Shown piece after piece: positions 51,563-63,410 of a stretch of 64,000 nucleotides of DNA (its first letter is position 1; each line of letters opens with the position of its first letter). The stretch covers positions 5,332,001-5,396,000 of the forward strand of contig OY755171.1 of assembly GCA_963576735.1 (NCBI GenBank). The letters are read 5' to 3'. Made by a program: the position numbers and the translations under genes. The DNA is from Bedellia somnulentella (lineage: Eukaryota; Arthropoda; Insecta; Lepidoptera; Bedelliidae). The notes beneath the pieces were generated by a model. The model was given only the letters and a program-made list of their open reading frames with translations. It was not told the DNA's origin and ran no database searches.

Positions 51563-52632
51563 TGAAAACAAAACGTCGATTGAAAAGTTCTGAAATCCTT
51601 ACTTTTTCATGATTAAAATATCCCTTCCTTATCCTGATGAATATTATTCTTTATACCTTTTCTTGGATTTGTGATTCGTCATTTTTGAGTTAAAGTCAAT
51701 TTTATTTGCTTAAGATAAGGTTTTATTTATAAATGAGTTGTTCGATATCATTTCAATTCACAAATTTTCGTCTACAAACTGACTTTATTAAAATATTAAA
51801 ATTTTTGTTATATATATTTAATCCTCAAATATATAATGTGTTTATACGTTTAAATACATACATATCCACAAATTAACTCGTCTATTTAAATCGAGAGGTA
51901 ACACGGTAAATAGAAAAATGAAAAGTCTAATGACTTAAACTCGTTATAGCATCATAATATAGCGATAAAGGTACTTGTAACCATTATGTAAATCAAAAAT
52001 TAAAATTCAATGCACAACACCGCTTTCTATATCCTATTAAAAAATGATGCCATAAAACGCGGGAGAAAATTCTGCTTGTTCTTGTGTATTTTAAGCCTCA
52101 TATATGAATTTGCTACCCAAAGCTCCTTGCTGAAATGTTTCATTTAATTTTTCATAAAGCTTTAGCTTGTGTGCATTTCTCAAACGAGCACCAAAGCTTG
52201 AATAAAGTTCTCTACCTTAAACAAACATCAGTTTCGTGTGCAATATTAAAGTGTAAAATCTTTGCTTGTCTGTTCTACTTAGAAACATGCATAAAATTAG
52301 TATCGGGATATTTTACTGATACGTACTATGTTACGATTTTCACAATTGATAAAAGAAAATAACTAAAAGGTTTCACAAACAAAATAGGTCATCTTCATCG
52401 AGTGCCACTTGTCTGCGTCATAAATATGTTACTTCTTTTAGTTTTAGTAAGTTAATAGCATAGAGAATTTAGATAAATAGAGAAGAAACAAAGAATGTCA
52501 ATATCCGTAAGTGTATGACTACTGACTTAATCAAAACAAATGTATGACATTGAATCAACAAAAAGTCAGAACATTGAATCAACTAGCCAGGGACAACGTA
52601 TTTTGACAATAAGTTTTTAGCGGAAGTTTTAA
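51563..52632. other. AT-rich stretch, nothing recognised
   Basis: A 75-codon plus frame (52135-52362) has no recognisable motif. No repeat family is seen. Confidence 0.55.
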
Positions 52633-52832
52633 GCTGTGTAGTGTCGGCATAGAATAGCACTACCCCATTTCTTCCCGTGCTGGGGCTTTTAAGGGATTTT
52701 TGGTCGATGCGGTTGGAGACCAATCACCAACAACCTTTATTTTACCATCTTTTCCCCACTCAGCTTTCTAAAATTGGCTGAGGAATTTCGAATTCCTTAG
52801 CTCTGGCTACCCCTTCTAGGGATTTATTTTTT
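52633..52832 (+). repeat. Rep-A, small deletion, tail missing
   Basis: GCTGTGTAGTGTCGGCATAG, then from TTTCTTCCCGTG directly to CTGGGGCTTTTAAGGG, with the GAGGCGACTAAGGG block lost. It ends CTGGCTACCCCTTCTAGGGA. Confidence 0.88.
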
Positions 52833-53527
52833 ATTATTCCGTCTTTAATTATTATTTAGTCAATTAGGTTATGAGCTGTCTAAACTCACTATGTATCTAA
52901 ACCGCTAAACCAACCCGGACATTTAGTTTGTAAGCGCAATATGCCATTCCTATAACTTTATTTTAGCGGTCAGTATATAAATATTAGTGTGTGTTTATAA
53001 TTTAAAATATCGAAATCAAATCAATTTTTTGTATTATAGTACTACAACATGTCAATTATAAATATACAATACACGCGATGCTTTATAAAATGTTTTCCGA
53101 CAAAATAGTGACGTTGCATATAAATTTACTACATTTTGTAATGAAAACCATGGTCTGCCGCGCCGTACCATTAATGTGTTTAAATGCATTACATCTATAA
53201 AGTTAACCCTTCACAGCTCCGCTAAATTCATCAATGCCCGAATTGAGTAATTGGGAAGACCACCTGCCAATTAACCCTTATAGCGTACGGCCGCACCAAT
53301 TTATTATGACGGGTCTCTACGACCCATTTACTATCGTCTACTTTTGGGTCGAGATAATGTTTGAGATTTGATAGTTGAAGTCTACGAGGTTATATAAGGG
53401 ACTAAAACATAATTCACACTGAATTATTGTATAATTAACGGGATATCGTAAGAAACGCTTCGGGTTTTGGGTCTTGTTATTGGATGTGATTGGAGACCCA
53501 TTAAACTCTCCAGACTCAAGACTAATG
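52833..53527. other. AT-rich stretch, nothing recognised
   Basis: No repeat family or credible frame is identified. Confidence 0.5.
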
Positions 53528-53660
53528 CGTTCTAGCCGTATATCCCCGAAGGGGTTGGCTTAGGTACTATTACGTGACATCGTCACCTGGTTTTCAGATT
53601 ACCCACGTTATACTTGGACAGTGGACTCACCATTAATGACTATCATTAATTAACTACGCA
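53528..53660 (-). repeat. SINE-B 3' half, inverted, diverged
   Basis: GTATATCCCCGAAGGGGTTG, ACGTGACATCGTCACCTGG and TACCCACGTTATACTTGGAC on the plus strand. Confidence 0.75.
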
Positions 53661-53681
53661 TATGACATAGTTTGAATGATT

Positions 53682-53776
53682 TTGACATGAAAGCCTCATG
53701 TGGGGATTATTAACCCGCGACCTCGGGTATACGCCCCCGTCGCTCTGCCAATTGAGCTACAGTGTCATTGTCATTG
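53682..53776 (-). repeat. SINE-E, inverted, short
   Basis: On the minus strand the tRNA part GCTCAATTGGCAGAGCGACG, GGGGCGTATACCCGAGGTCG runs to GCGGGTTAA. It then jumps to AATCCCCACATGAGGCTTTC of the SINE-E 3' end. Most of the body is deleted. Confidence 0.75.
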
Positions 53777-53824
53777 ACAGCTCAATTGGCAGAGCGACAG
53801 GGGCGTATACCCGAGGTCGCGGGT
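53713..53824. repeat. head-to-head tRNA-like palindrome
   Basis: 53713-53758 and 53779-53824 are 46-bp inverted copies with one mismatch, separated by 20 bp. Both arms are tRNA-like heads of SINE-E with a GTA anticodon-like triplet. Confidence 0.9.
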
Positions 53825-54296
53825 TCGAACCCCGCCGCTGTCGAAATTTTCTTTCCTTTATTTGTCTTTTATTGATTTCTCATATGACTTTAGAAAAGAC
53901 AAAATGGTGTAGGCGTGAGCCGGGATTAGAACTCACACATGTTTGTATTGAAGGGCCGTGTTGTTTTATCCATTGGACTATCAAGGCTGTTACTAAACAT
54001 CCTTTGTTTTACAATCTGCACCCCACTCGTCATATAAAAGTGGTTCAAGAGTTTCCCATTGTAAAGCCTTGACTTTCATTTTTGGGGATCTACACCATGA
54101 ATTTATTCATTCCTTATTATACCTTCTTTTTACCTCGAATACTCATTCATTCATCGTTAAATAAAAATCTTTTGATTGAGCTGTTTTTACTTTGTACATA
54201 ATTCATTGATTGATTTTTTGCTTACCTTAATTGATAAGTAAATAAATTAAAAAAAATAAACATCCACATGAGGTGTCATGCACAAAAAAGTCTAAG
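53777..54296 (+). repeat. SINE-E, interrupted
   Basis: The tRNA head has lost part of the acceptor/D region (GACAGCTCAATTGGCAGAGC). The T arm GCGGGTTCGAACCCCGC is intact. TTTTCTTTCCTTTATTTGTC follows, then foreign sequence including a SINE-B head (53878-53995). The SINE-E 3' end CATCCACATGAGGTGTCATG appears near 54262. Confidence 0.65.
53878..53995 (-). repeat. SINE-B head, inverted
   Basis: GACTTTAGAAAAGACAAAAT, GGTGTAGGCGTGAGCCGGGA and TTATCCATTGGACTATCAAG on the plus strand are the tRNA-like head of SINE-B. It is nested in SINE-E. Confidence 0.7.
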
Positions 54297-54567
54297 TATT
54301 TCCATTGGGTTCAAAAAACAGTAAAAGTTGTCAAGAAAGTGGTGTTCAAAAGGAACTACATTTTAAAAGTTTTTATATACCGTAGGTATTATAAAGTTAG
54401 AATTAAGAATCTCAATCCAATCAAGTTGATACTAGTTTGTAGCGTCCGGTGAGCAGCACCTATCACAAGTTGTAAAGAGCAGACCCAGCTAATGTTTAGT
54501 TTTAAGAACCACTGGAACAATGAGGTGAGAAACGAAGATGCTTTTTAATTAGTTTCTTTAGTGTCTA

Positions 54568-55155
54568 CGGCGATAGGCCTTATCACGTGAGTACACTGTC
54601 CATGCAAAACGTGGGTACTTTAAACACCAGGTGACAAAGTCACGTGATGTTCAGAAGTATTAGGGCTTATTCCGTTTATCCACCCTAAAAAATCCTCCCT
54701 AAGGCGGATATTCGGAAATGCGTGTCCGTCTATCCACCCTGAACGGGGTGGATATCCGGAATGCATATAATATGGTTCTTCCGATTTTTTACCCCAAGTA
54801 CAGTAATTTACAGAAACATACACAACACAAAATGGGTCCAAGGAACATCGTGAACATTAAAATACTTAAGATAAACATACCTACTTTCTTACTTACAGTT
54901 TGAATAAAAATATCTTACAAACTTAGGGTCTTTTTTCTGTAAATGACTGTACGTAGGCAGGGTAGAAAATCGGAAGAACCATATTATATGCATTCCGGAT
55001 ATCCACCCCGTTCAGGATGGATAGACGGACACGCGTTTCCGAATATCCGCCTTAGGGAGGATTTTTTAGGGTGGATAAACGGAATAAGCCAGTATTAGTA
55101 CCTCTGCCAACCCCTTCGGGGATATTCGGCGTGAACGTTTATGTTATGTAACATT
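54568..55155 (+). repeat. SINE-B, 5'-truncated, split by a MITE
   Basis: ACGGCGATAGGCCTTATCAC to GATGTTCAGAAGTATTAG (54663), then, after the MITE, AGTATTAGTACCTCTGCCAA to GGCGTGAACGTTTATGTTAT. Joined across the insertion it is continuous with the family. Confidence 0.9.
54664..55090. mobile_element. 427-bp foldback MITE with 8-bp target duplication
   Basis: The arms 54664-54788 and 54966-55090 are 125-bp near-perfect inverted repeats starting GGCTTATTCCGTTTATCCAC. The target duplication AGTATTAG is exact (54656-54663 and 55091-55098). The 177-bp centre has no transposase. The 8-bp duplication suggests a hAT- or P-like helper, but the ends are not diagnostic. Confidence 0.93.
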
Positions 55156-56489
55156 ATATTGTTCTCTTATTGGACTTTCTGTGTCAACGTTTTAATGTTA
55201 TTTCAAGATTAAAAAAGTCTTCTAACTCATAATAATTATGGTTTTTAATTTTTTTATTGTATTATCTATGAACGTAAAAAGTACGTGACGTGACGCATGA
55301 ACAAAATTATATACTTCTCATTATTACCTTTTTTACTAATTCAGGATAATTTTTCTAACATTTATACGCATTACCCTTATTCTTTTATTTTATACATCAT
55401 GGTAGAGTTTTACTTCAATGACTATTCTCTTTGCGAAACTAGTTTAGAAAGTTCGTCTGGAATCTCTTCTGTTAGCAATTTTACACATTTCACAGTGGCT
55501 CAATACAGTCCAATGCTACCTAAAAGTGCAAAGACTAGACTAGTGCGGCCTTCTATTCTGTTAGTCTTCTATTCTATTTATATTTAGTACGCCTAGACTA
55601 ATGGTAGGTATAGGACTAAGAAGGTATATTTAAAAATTTATACTTATACCACAAATAGAATATATATATTTTTTTACTACAATATTATACACATATACAA
55701 TATTATATTAATCGAGCATTGAAGCTGTAACTAAACATATTATTTTATCTATGTTAAGATTGTACAAGGAATAAAACCTAACACCAGTGTTTACGACAAA
55801 ACTCAAGCTTAGTTTTACAAGCTAACTTTATCTTTAATAAAATTTAACAATTTTGCTAATGCTGTCCCGTTCCTTCAAAAGTGAAGAAAAGAGAAAAATT
55901 TCAATTTGTGAATGGGTTCATTTTTTTTATTGATTTTGTTTTAAACAGCGGAAGAGTATTATATTTTCTAGCCACATTCTTTAAATATACCAAAAAATTA
56001 CAAGTTATTACTATGTTACATAATTCTGAACACAACGATCAATGAACATTTGCAGTTTTTATTAAAAAATAAATGGTCAATATATAATAATGTATCCTAG
56101 ATTGTGCATTATAAAAGACTGAGAGTCACTCAAGAAGTAACTAAAATCTAATTGCCTTATAAAATCTAACTAGAACTAGATATACTGCGGAATGTAACAT
56201 AAACCAAAGAGTAGCAAAACTTAATTTGTAAAGGCTAAAACAGCATAGAGTTGTCAGAAATTGCTTGGAGAACCGATGATTGTTGAGGTTTAGAAGTTTA
56301 ATAATGAATAACGGATGAGATGCTCCTAGATTTCCCACGGCTACGGTAATACACTAGATTTAAAGACTTATCCGAAACAAAGTACAAGAGAAATTATAAT
56401 TTAAGAACGAAAACGATAGTAAACGATTTGATTTGAAAGAGCCAACATAAAGAATTATACATAAGAATCAACCTCTTCTAACCTTTTTC
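55156..56489. other. AT-rich stretch, nothing recognised
   Basis: The frame at 55297-55587 (96 codons) is rich in Phe/Tyr/Ile from composition and lacks a motif. No repeat family is seen. Confidence 0.55.
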
Positions 56490-56667
56490 TACCCACGGGT
56501 GTCGTAAGAGGCGACTAAGGGTATGGAGCTCTTAAGTGTTATTGGGCGATGCGGGAGGAAACCCATCATCGACGATGCTTTATACTACCATCTTCTCCCA
56601 TATCAACTTCCAAATGTGGCTGAGATTTTGTAGCTCTCAAGCTCTGGCTACCTCTTTTTGGAATGGA
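56490..56667 (+). repeat. Rep-A, both ends missing
   Basis: ACCCACGGGTGTCGTAAGAG, GGCGATGCGGGAGGAAACCC and AAGCTCTGGCTACCTCTTTT. It is cut at 56667 by a larger inverted-repeat element, after which an ATGTATGTA stretch resembling the Rep-A tail appears at 59049. Confidence 0.82.
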
Positions 56668-59048
56668 ACCCAACTAGCAAAATATATCGAAAGAAAGTCA
56701 CCAGCACGTTTCCGTGGCAGTGATTAGTTGTAAGATTGACCTCGAAAATGTCGTATGCAAGCTCTATGCACGTTCTTTCAATGCGATTTGGGCGCAGAAT
56801 TTTCAGCTTTAAGTGCAGTAAATATTGTAAGATTATCATAGCAATAGCTATATAGTCGACAGAATATCGAGTAATTGCAACGCAAAAGTTAAAAAGTGCT
56901 ATGGAAGCCATAAGTTTGCTTTTATACCACACTTTAGCTTTACTCAAGTCGAAAAATACTCTTTCATTCGCCTTATGTGTCATATTAAAGTAGTGCTGTT
57001 GCAATCACTCGACTTTTAGATCGTATGAGTGCAACCAAGTAATGCTTGCTGTGTCAGTTAAAATTATAAGTTAACTGATTTAGGGAAGTTTGTATTTTCA
57101 ACATGCGCCATATATTTTTTTATCCATCTTTATAGGTTACGCGCTTGAGCTATTTGAAGTTTACCCGTGGGTATTTTCATGTGGGAAATTAAATTTGTCG
57201 TCTATATTGTCTACATTATTATTATAATTTTCATGGGCCGCAAGATTTCTGCATTATTAATGATTCAAAAATAATATTAATTTAATAGTTTAATCTCAAA
57301 TGCTTTTACAGAGTATTTATTCAACTGTTAGTCGAGAAATAGTGATGCTGTTGCCATTTTACAACTAACCAGGGCGCCATGATTGTCAGTTTAGAGTTCC
57401 TCATACTAAAATATTAGATTTTTATTATAAGAATAAACGCAGAAATACAATAAAAAAAACTCAATAAAAATTACAAATTCTAACGTCGGTATCCAATTAA
57501 CTAAGAATATCTGTTGTTAGCTTTAATTTTTATTGAATTTGGTTTTAGTCATAAGTCAGTGTTATTCAAGAAGTATTTATTATATTCTCAAACTCACTCA
57601 AACGTTCACGCCGAATATCCTCTAAGGGATTGGGAGATGTACCAATACTTCTGAACATCACGTGGCAACTAGTGTCCAGAGTAAGGTACCCACGTTTGGC
57701 TTGACAGAGTACTCACGTGATAATGGGCAAGCCTATCGCCGTTTTGTACGAATACACTGTCACATGAAAATTACAACTTAGCCATGTGGGTTTCCTTACG
57801 ATATTTTCCCTCACCGAAGACAAATTGTTGTATACCCGACCCGGGATTAGAACACTAGTCGTATGCACGATAAGCGGTGTTCTGCCAACTGAGCTATCAC
57901 AAATATATATTATATATTTGTGGGTAAAAATATTTTACACTGTGTTTGCTTCTACAAATAATAATAAACGATGTTTCGCATTACTTGAGGGAATTCATTA
58001 TATTACCACACTTAACAGAAAATATAATTATGCATGGTGTCTTCAAAATAGTACAATCATCTTTTGGCATTTTAATTTTTTGGTTTATGTGGTTTTTTTT
58101 AATTCTTAATTGTTGACTAAATTTCTAAAGCATCATGGTAACAACATAAAATATAAAACATTTTATCTGTATTCGGATTCTAAATAAATTATAAATTTAG
58201 ATCTGTCGCTGTCATTGTACTTTCGAAAGAAGTAACAGTAAATGTTTCACAAAATATTAGTAGAATCACGAATATTTTCTACGGAACCCTCCCTGATATA
58301 TTTTGATCCCTCTTATCCGTTGCTGACGTATAGATAGTTATAGTCTTAAGTACATTTTATTAACTTTCCGTCAAAAACCTTCACTTCTTTTAGTTTTTTT
58401 ACAGATTATAATAGATTTTTGATATATAAAACCAATTAATAAAGTATTCTCTATACTATTAAAACTCGAAGAAATGGCGTCCACAGTTCTGTAAAAGATT
58501 TTGTTCCACTATCATGCAACTTTTACGCTGTATTATGGCTTTCATACAATATTCATAGGATCTCTGGGGCTATAATAGATTTATTTAAAAGCGTTTTCCT
58601 AACTTATATTTTCAAATCGAGAGATAGCCTTTCAAACAACAATTACACGACAATATGTGCTATTATAGTAACCGAGATGCTATTTTGTTGAAAGAACCGC
58701 TTTTATTGCTGCATTAATGCTGTATTAATAATATATCGTAAAACGCTGTTATAAAAGCAAGTTTTACGACAAAAAAGCATTTAAATTGCTTTCATAAAGC
58801 TGTCATAAGACTTACAGTTGTATGAAGGCAATAAGAGTTATCCTTATACGGTTATCGAGTAAACGCGATATGGATTAGTCAAGTCAACGTTTACTCAACA
58901 TGTTTAAAGAACTTATAAGTGTTGGATGCTAATATATCTTGAAAACTTCTTTTATACGGCTTTTTGACAAAATACGAGCTTTTATACGAGTGTCTTTAGA
59001 TCTATAGTCATAAGAGAAAAATCTTATACGACTTTTTGCTAGTTGGGT
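56668..59048. mobile_element. probable 2.38-kb TIR DNA transposon, non-autonomous
   Basis: The termini ACCCAACTAGCAAAA (56668-56682) and TTTTGCTAGTTGGGT (59034-59048) are perfect 15-bp inverted repeats. The left flank is Rep-A body and the right flank resembles the Rep-A ATGT tail, so the element appears inserted near the end of that copy. Some Rep-A bases are missing and no clear target duplication is seen. The right subterminal region repeats TTTTATACG-type motifs. There is no transposase frame. A SINE-B (57598-57902) inserted later. Confidence 0.6.
57598..57902 (-). repeat. SINE-B, near full length, inverted
   Basis: The plus strand runs from CTCAAACGTTCACGCCGAAT to CTGCCAACTGAGCTATCACA. 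B-box side ACCCGGGATTAGAACACTAG. The AATTTATCATG...GTTAACGG segment is deleted. Confidence 0.88.
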
Positions 59049-59130
59049 ATGTATGTACTACTTCTGACTACTGCTATTTTTCAATAAAGACCGGATCTCT
59101 ACCGTTATTTAAAAAGGTTTAAAATTCTCA

Positions 59131-59472
59131 ACTCAAACGTTCACGGCGGATATCCCCGAAGGGGTTGGTAGCGGTACTAATACTTCTGAACATCACGGTC
59201 ACATTGTCACCTGGTGTTCCGAGTACCCACGTTTTGCTTTGACAGTGTACTCTCGTGATAGGGGGCAGGCCTATCGCCCCTTTGTACGAATACACTGTCA
59301 CATGACTAAGTATAACCAAGCCGTGTGGGTTTCCTCACGATGTTTTCCCTCACCGTTAACAACCATGATAAATTAACTACACATATGTCTTTAGAAAAGA
59401 CAAATTGGTGTAGATTAGAACACTAGTCGTCTGCACGATAAGCGCTGTTTACCCACTGAACTATCACGTCGT
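59131..59472 (-). repeat. SINE-B, full length, inverted
   Basis: CAAACGTTCACGGCGGATAT, CCCCGAAGGGGTTGGTAGCG, ATAGGGGGCAGGCCTATCGC, CACCGTTAACAACCATGATA and CACTGAACTATCACGTCG. Only the GGCCCGACCCGG part of the head is deleted. Confidence 0.9.
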
Positions 59473-60689
59473 TTATACTATATTTTATATAATAATTTTT
59501 CAAATAAGTAAAAAACATAGTTTTCACAGAATACACCAATAGAAAAAGAAGTGCAATAAAATAAAACACATTGTTCGGTCAGAGTAAAAGGAAAACTTCG
59601 CGTCGAAGGTGACATGTATGTAGTCACGAACTGCAATAGTAGGCTTCTCTTCGGAGACAAACCAAGAGAGATCAAATAGTGAAACATATGGTATTGAATG
59701 TTGAAAGTTTACTTTGCATAGTATACTATACTAGTTCTGAGTGTGCCGAAGTTTGATATTTCTCTAGAAGATATATCTACCTATATTTAATGTTGATTTA
59801 CTAATACCCTCAAGAAAAGATATCTATAGCGTTAAATAGGAACTCTTTTACTTTTAAAGTAAACAAACGTAAACATGGTGTAAGAAAAGTATAAGGTGAG
59901 CAAATGATAAATACTCATTAATTACTGCATATGTACAGGTTAGTAGTACAAATGTTAAAAAATTATTTAGCATAAATAACATGTTCTCAATAATTAGACA
60001 GACACATAATTATCACTCCCTTTGACATTATTCAGGTAAAGCCCCGTTTATTGACAAAAAATGTTAAGATGTTCCTTTAACAGACAAAAGCTGGAAATTT
60101 ATTGCCGACATTAATTTCTTCACTGGGTGTAGACAGAATGTAATTATTCTGCTGGAAACGTTCCGAAATACACAGCGTAATACCTAAATTAAAATTTGTA
60201 TCACTTTGGTTGAAAATTTAATTTTCACAGTGGTATTATGCGGAATAATTTTGGCTTTGCCACGTATTATTTCTTGCTGATCTGTTGAAGCGTCGACGCC
60301 GCGCCGCAAGAATTCTAACTTTGAAACTTATCAGTAAATACCATACGCCTCAATAATCTCAGCTTTATTTATTCCCACAATCAAATTCAAATTTATAATT
60401 TCAATTTGATTATGAAAATAAAATGAGACAATTAACAATTTCTGCAAAGAAATTTACCTTGTTAGTTTAAATTATCTAACTTAAAAACCTTTCTGTTACT
60501 GTACTGTTAACTCAGTTTTCTACCAATAGAATATTCCCTTAAAAATAGGAAAAAATTAAAAATCTTTAGAAAAATTTGTTGTCTAGCAGTTATTTATAAT
60601 ATCAGTACTTACTCCAATGCACAACCATGTTTTTTCTAGATATCTAGAAGTCATGAAGTATTTTGTGGGAAATAAAAAAATGCCTAAGT
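59473..60689. other. AT-rich stretch, nothing recognised
   Basis: No repeat family or credible frame is identified. Confidence 0.55.
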
Positions 60690-60782
60690 AACATTTAGAT
60701 AAAAAGATTACAAATACTGACAGATGTAAGAGCATTAGAGGTTGCCCGGGATCGTCAAAGTCAAAAGTGACAATCATTATTC
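60690..60782 (+). repeat. LINE-D 3' fragment, decayed
   Basis: GATGTAAGAGCATTAGAGGT and TGCCCGGGATCGTCAAAGTC correspond to the DV-x-EAREVCQDRTK part. Confidence 0.5.
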
Positions 60783-61458
60783 CTTATACTATACCAATAC
60801 ATATTATAGGCGAGAATACATGTCAAATACATGGAGGAGAAATTTATTGCTAAGTTGATATATTGCAAATAGTTTCTTCTAAAGAAAATGTTGTACCAAT
60901 AAAGACATTTATTGCAGATTGAATTCAAGGAACGTATGATGTATGCCATGAGATAAGTTCACGTCGGAGACTGCAACGTGATTCAAAAGAAAGCTTTTGT
61001 AGACTGGTGTCATGCTATGACTTATTACTTCTTTTTCTATCTTGAACTTGTATACTTGTTGCAACTATTAATGTGATAAGTCCATATGTCCAAAAATACT
61101 TTCTACCAATATTGTAAAAAATTGTCTTAGAAGAACAAAACGGGAATTAATGTTGATTTAAACAACGTAAGACGACAGTTATTATACGCTAATTAGTACA
61201 TGAAGGGGTTATTCTCAGATTATTGAATTGGTTTTCCCCTTAAATGACCCACAAACGTCGACTTGTCTCTACTTATCCTGTCATACTCTGTCATTGAGTA
61301 ACTATTCATTAATTTGCGGCCGTTAGCTTTGACTACGCCGCGACGCAATCTTTTCTAAGTAAAAATTAGTATTAAAAATAGCCTTTAATATCCTGCATAC
61401 TATGTTGATTGCTATCAATTAATCATTTGTTACAGATTAATTTGCCTTATTATAACAT
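60783..61458. other. AT-rich stretch, nothing recognised
   Basis: No repeat family or credible frame is identified. Confidence 0.55.
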
Positions 61459-61533
61459 AAAAGGGGTTGGCAGAGGTACTCATACTTCTGAACATCACGT
61501 GACTTTGTCACCTGGCCTTACCCACGTTTTGGC
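61459..61533 (-). repeat. SINE-B 3' fragment, inverted
   Basis: AAGGGGTTGGCAGAGGTACT, TTCTGAACATCACGTGACTT and CCCACGTTTTGG on the plus strand. Confidence 0.75.
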
Positions 61534-62771
61534 CTTATTATATGTTTTTAAAGTATCTCAAAGATGTACCAACACAAATTTTAAATTTTTATGTTATTTA
61601 TTTCTATAGATTTGAATAGACTTTTACGTATTTTAAAAATTAAGGTAAACCTTATTAAAATTTCATTTTGAAAAAGTCTGATTTCACGAAGATAAATTGC
61701 GCCGAAAAGTTAGTTGAGAATGGACAAACAAAATAAGCCCCATGTCAATTCAATTGACATTCTTAAAACTGGCTAATATTTTTAATGGATTTGTAAAACA
61801 CGTTAAACATATGAAATGAATGTTGGAAAAAATGACCCGACATGTTTAATTCTTTCATTTAGCAGTAGAAATAAAACGCGCAATAATCCTCTTAAAAATG
61901 GAGATTAATTGACAACGGTTGCCCATCAAGTATCGAATACGCATATATTTGAATCGAACTGAAATATTAATGATATATCGGCCTGGGGGAGGAATTACAT
62001 ATGAATTCACCCCGATTCCCCTCGCTATATAGAGCCTAAAGCGTAAAATTTCACGTGTAAATCTCTCACTGTATACGACAGTTCATTAAAAAAATGTAAA
62101 CCACGTGTCTGCTTTTTTACGAGCTCAGATTACTGAACGAAGATTTGTTGGTTACGGTTGTTCTAAAAATCAATTTGTAAAGGTTTTGGAATCAAATTTA
62201 CATTAAAAACCCTTTTATTGATTCCGTTATTTTAAACCATGCTTATTTTTTGAATATATCTTTTCTATTTTGTTACGTGTTCTCACCGTGTTGTGTGAAA
62301 TGATTGGTAGAGATGTTTGTATCTTAAATTTTGATCCAAAAAATAAAATGTTCTAGCTTTATCCGCCTAGATTTAGTCTATAGTAGACTTTCAATTTCAT
62401 CAATACAAAATTAGAATCAATACTAAATCTGAAACAAAGAGAGCAGATTTCTAATAGCATTGGTCAGTTACAACATTGTGCAATCGCGAACATAAACCGA
62501 CTAAAGCAAAGTTAATATCACATTGATTAATTCGGTTATCATAATACCCTTTGAATAGTGCTGGAATCCCATTAGGATTCCAATAACCGTTGCTCCGAGA
62601 GATTACTCAGAAATGGAATTATTCCTTCTGATTTGAATAAGGAAAGTTATCAAACTTGTGAAGATTGGAAAAAGTGACGGTCGCTGTTTGCTTTTCGCTT
62701 TGCTATTGGAATTCCACGAATAATATATATGATAGTAAACAACCCTGGTTTTGCTCGGGAATATATTTTTC
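61534..62771. other. AT-rich stretch, nothing recognised
   Basis: No repeat family or credible frame is identified. Confidence 0.55.
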
Positions 62772-63000
62772 TACTAATGACTACTACCGTAATAGTAGAC
62801 GGGACCGACGGCTGGACGTGCCCTCCGAAGCACGGAATCATCTTAATTTTCGGATAATCAGGTGATTCAAGCCTGCAATACTTTCCAGACTGGGTTAAAT
62901 ATTACAAATTAAATTTGTCATGTTACCGCCCCCGGGAATCGAACCTGAGACCTACGTACTTAAGACCAATTGCTTAACAGCGAGACCATGAAAGCAGCCA
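62772..63000 (-). repeat. SINE-C, 3'-truncated, inverted
   Basis: The plus strand reads GACTACTACCGTAATAGTAG, GGAATCATCTTAATTTTCGG and CGGGAATCGAACCTGAGACC, ending at AGCGAGACCATGAAAGCAGC. The head is complete; the CCCTTGGTGGGGACATATAT end is missing. Confidence 0.82.
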
Positions 63001-63017
63001 ATAATTATATAAAAAAA

Positions 63018-63410
63018 CTATTTTTGCCTGCAACTTCGCCGGCATGGAATAGTTATTTTGAGATAATTCAACAATTACAATAACATAAACAATTTGACAC
63101 ATTTATGAAATAGATGGAATGGAAATTATAGAAGAGTCATATACACTTAAATCTACTGTAATTTCTATTCCCGTAAGAATTTCTTGTCCTCCTTTTCCTT
63201 TTGTGAGGAATCTGTGTGTTGAGGAATCTTTACACCAAATTTCAACCCGCGACAATCGAAATTGCGGAAATTTCTGGAACTTCTTTACTTAGTGGTAATT
63301 TTAAGCACTAAAACTATCTACCTACTAAATTTCAGCTCTCTAGGTCCAGTCGTTTAGGCTGTGCGCTGTCTGTCAGTGAGTCAGTAACGGAACGATTTTA
63401 TATATAAAGA
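63018..63410 (-). mobile_element. probable short Helitron, decayed, inverted
   Basis: On the minus strand it starts with TCTTTATATATAAAATCG after an A (63411) and contains CTGAAATTTAGTAGGTAGAT. It ends with the hairpin-like CCGGCGAAGTTGCAGGCAAA and ATAGT. It differs in sequence from the Helitrons at 10-17 kb, and the terminal CTAG has decayed. Confidence 0.45.
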
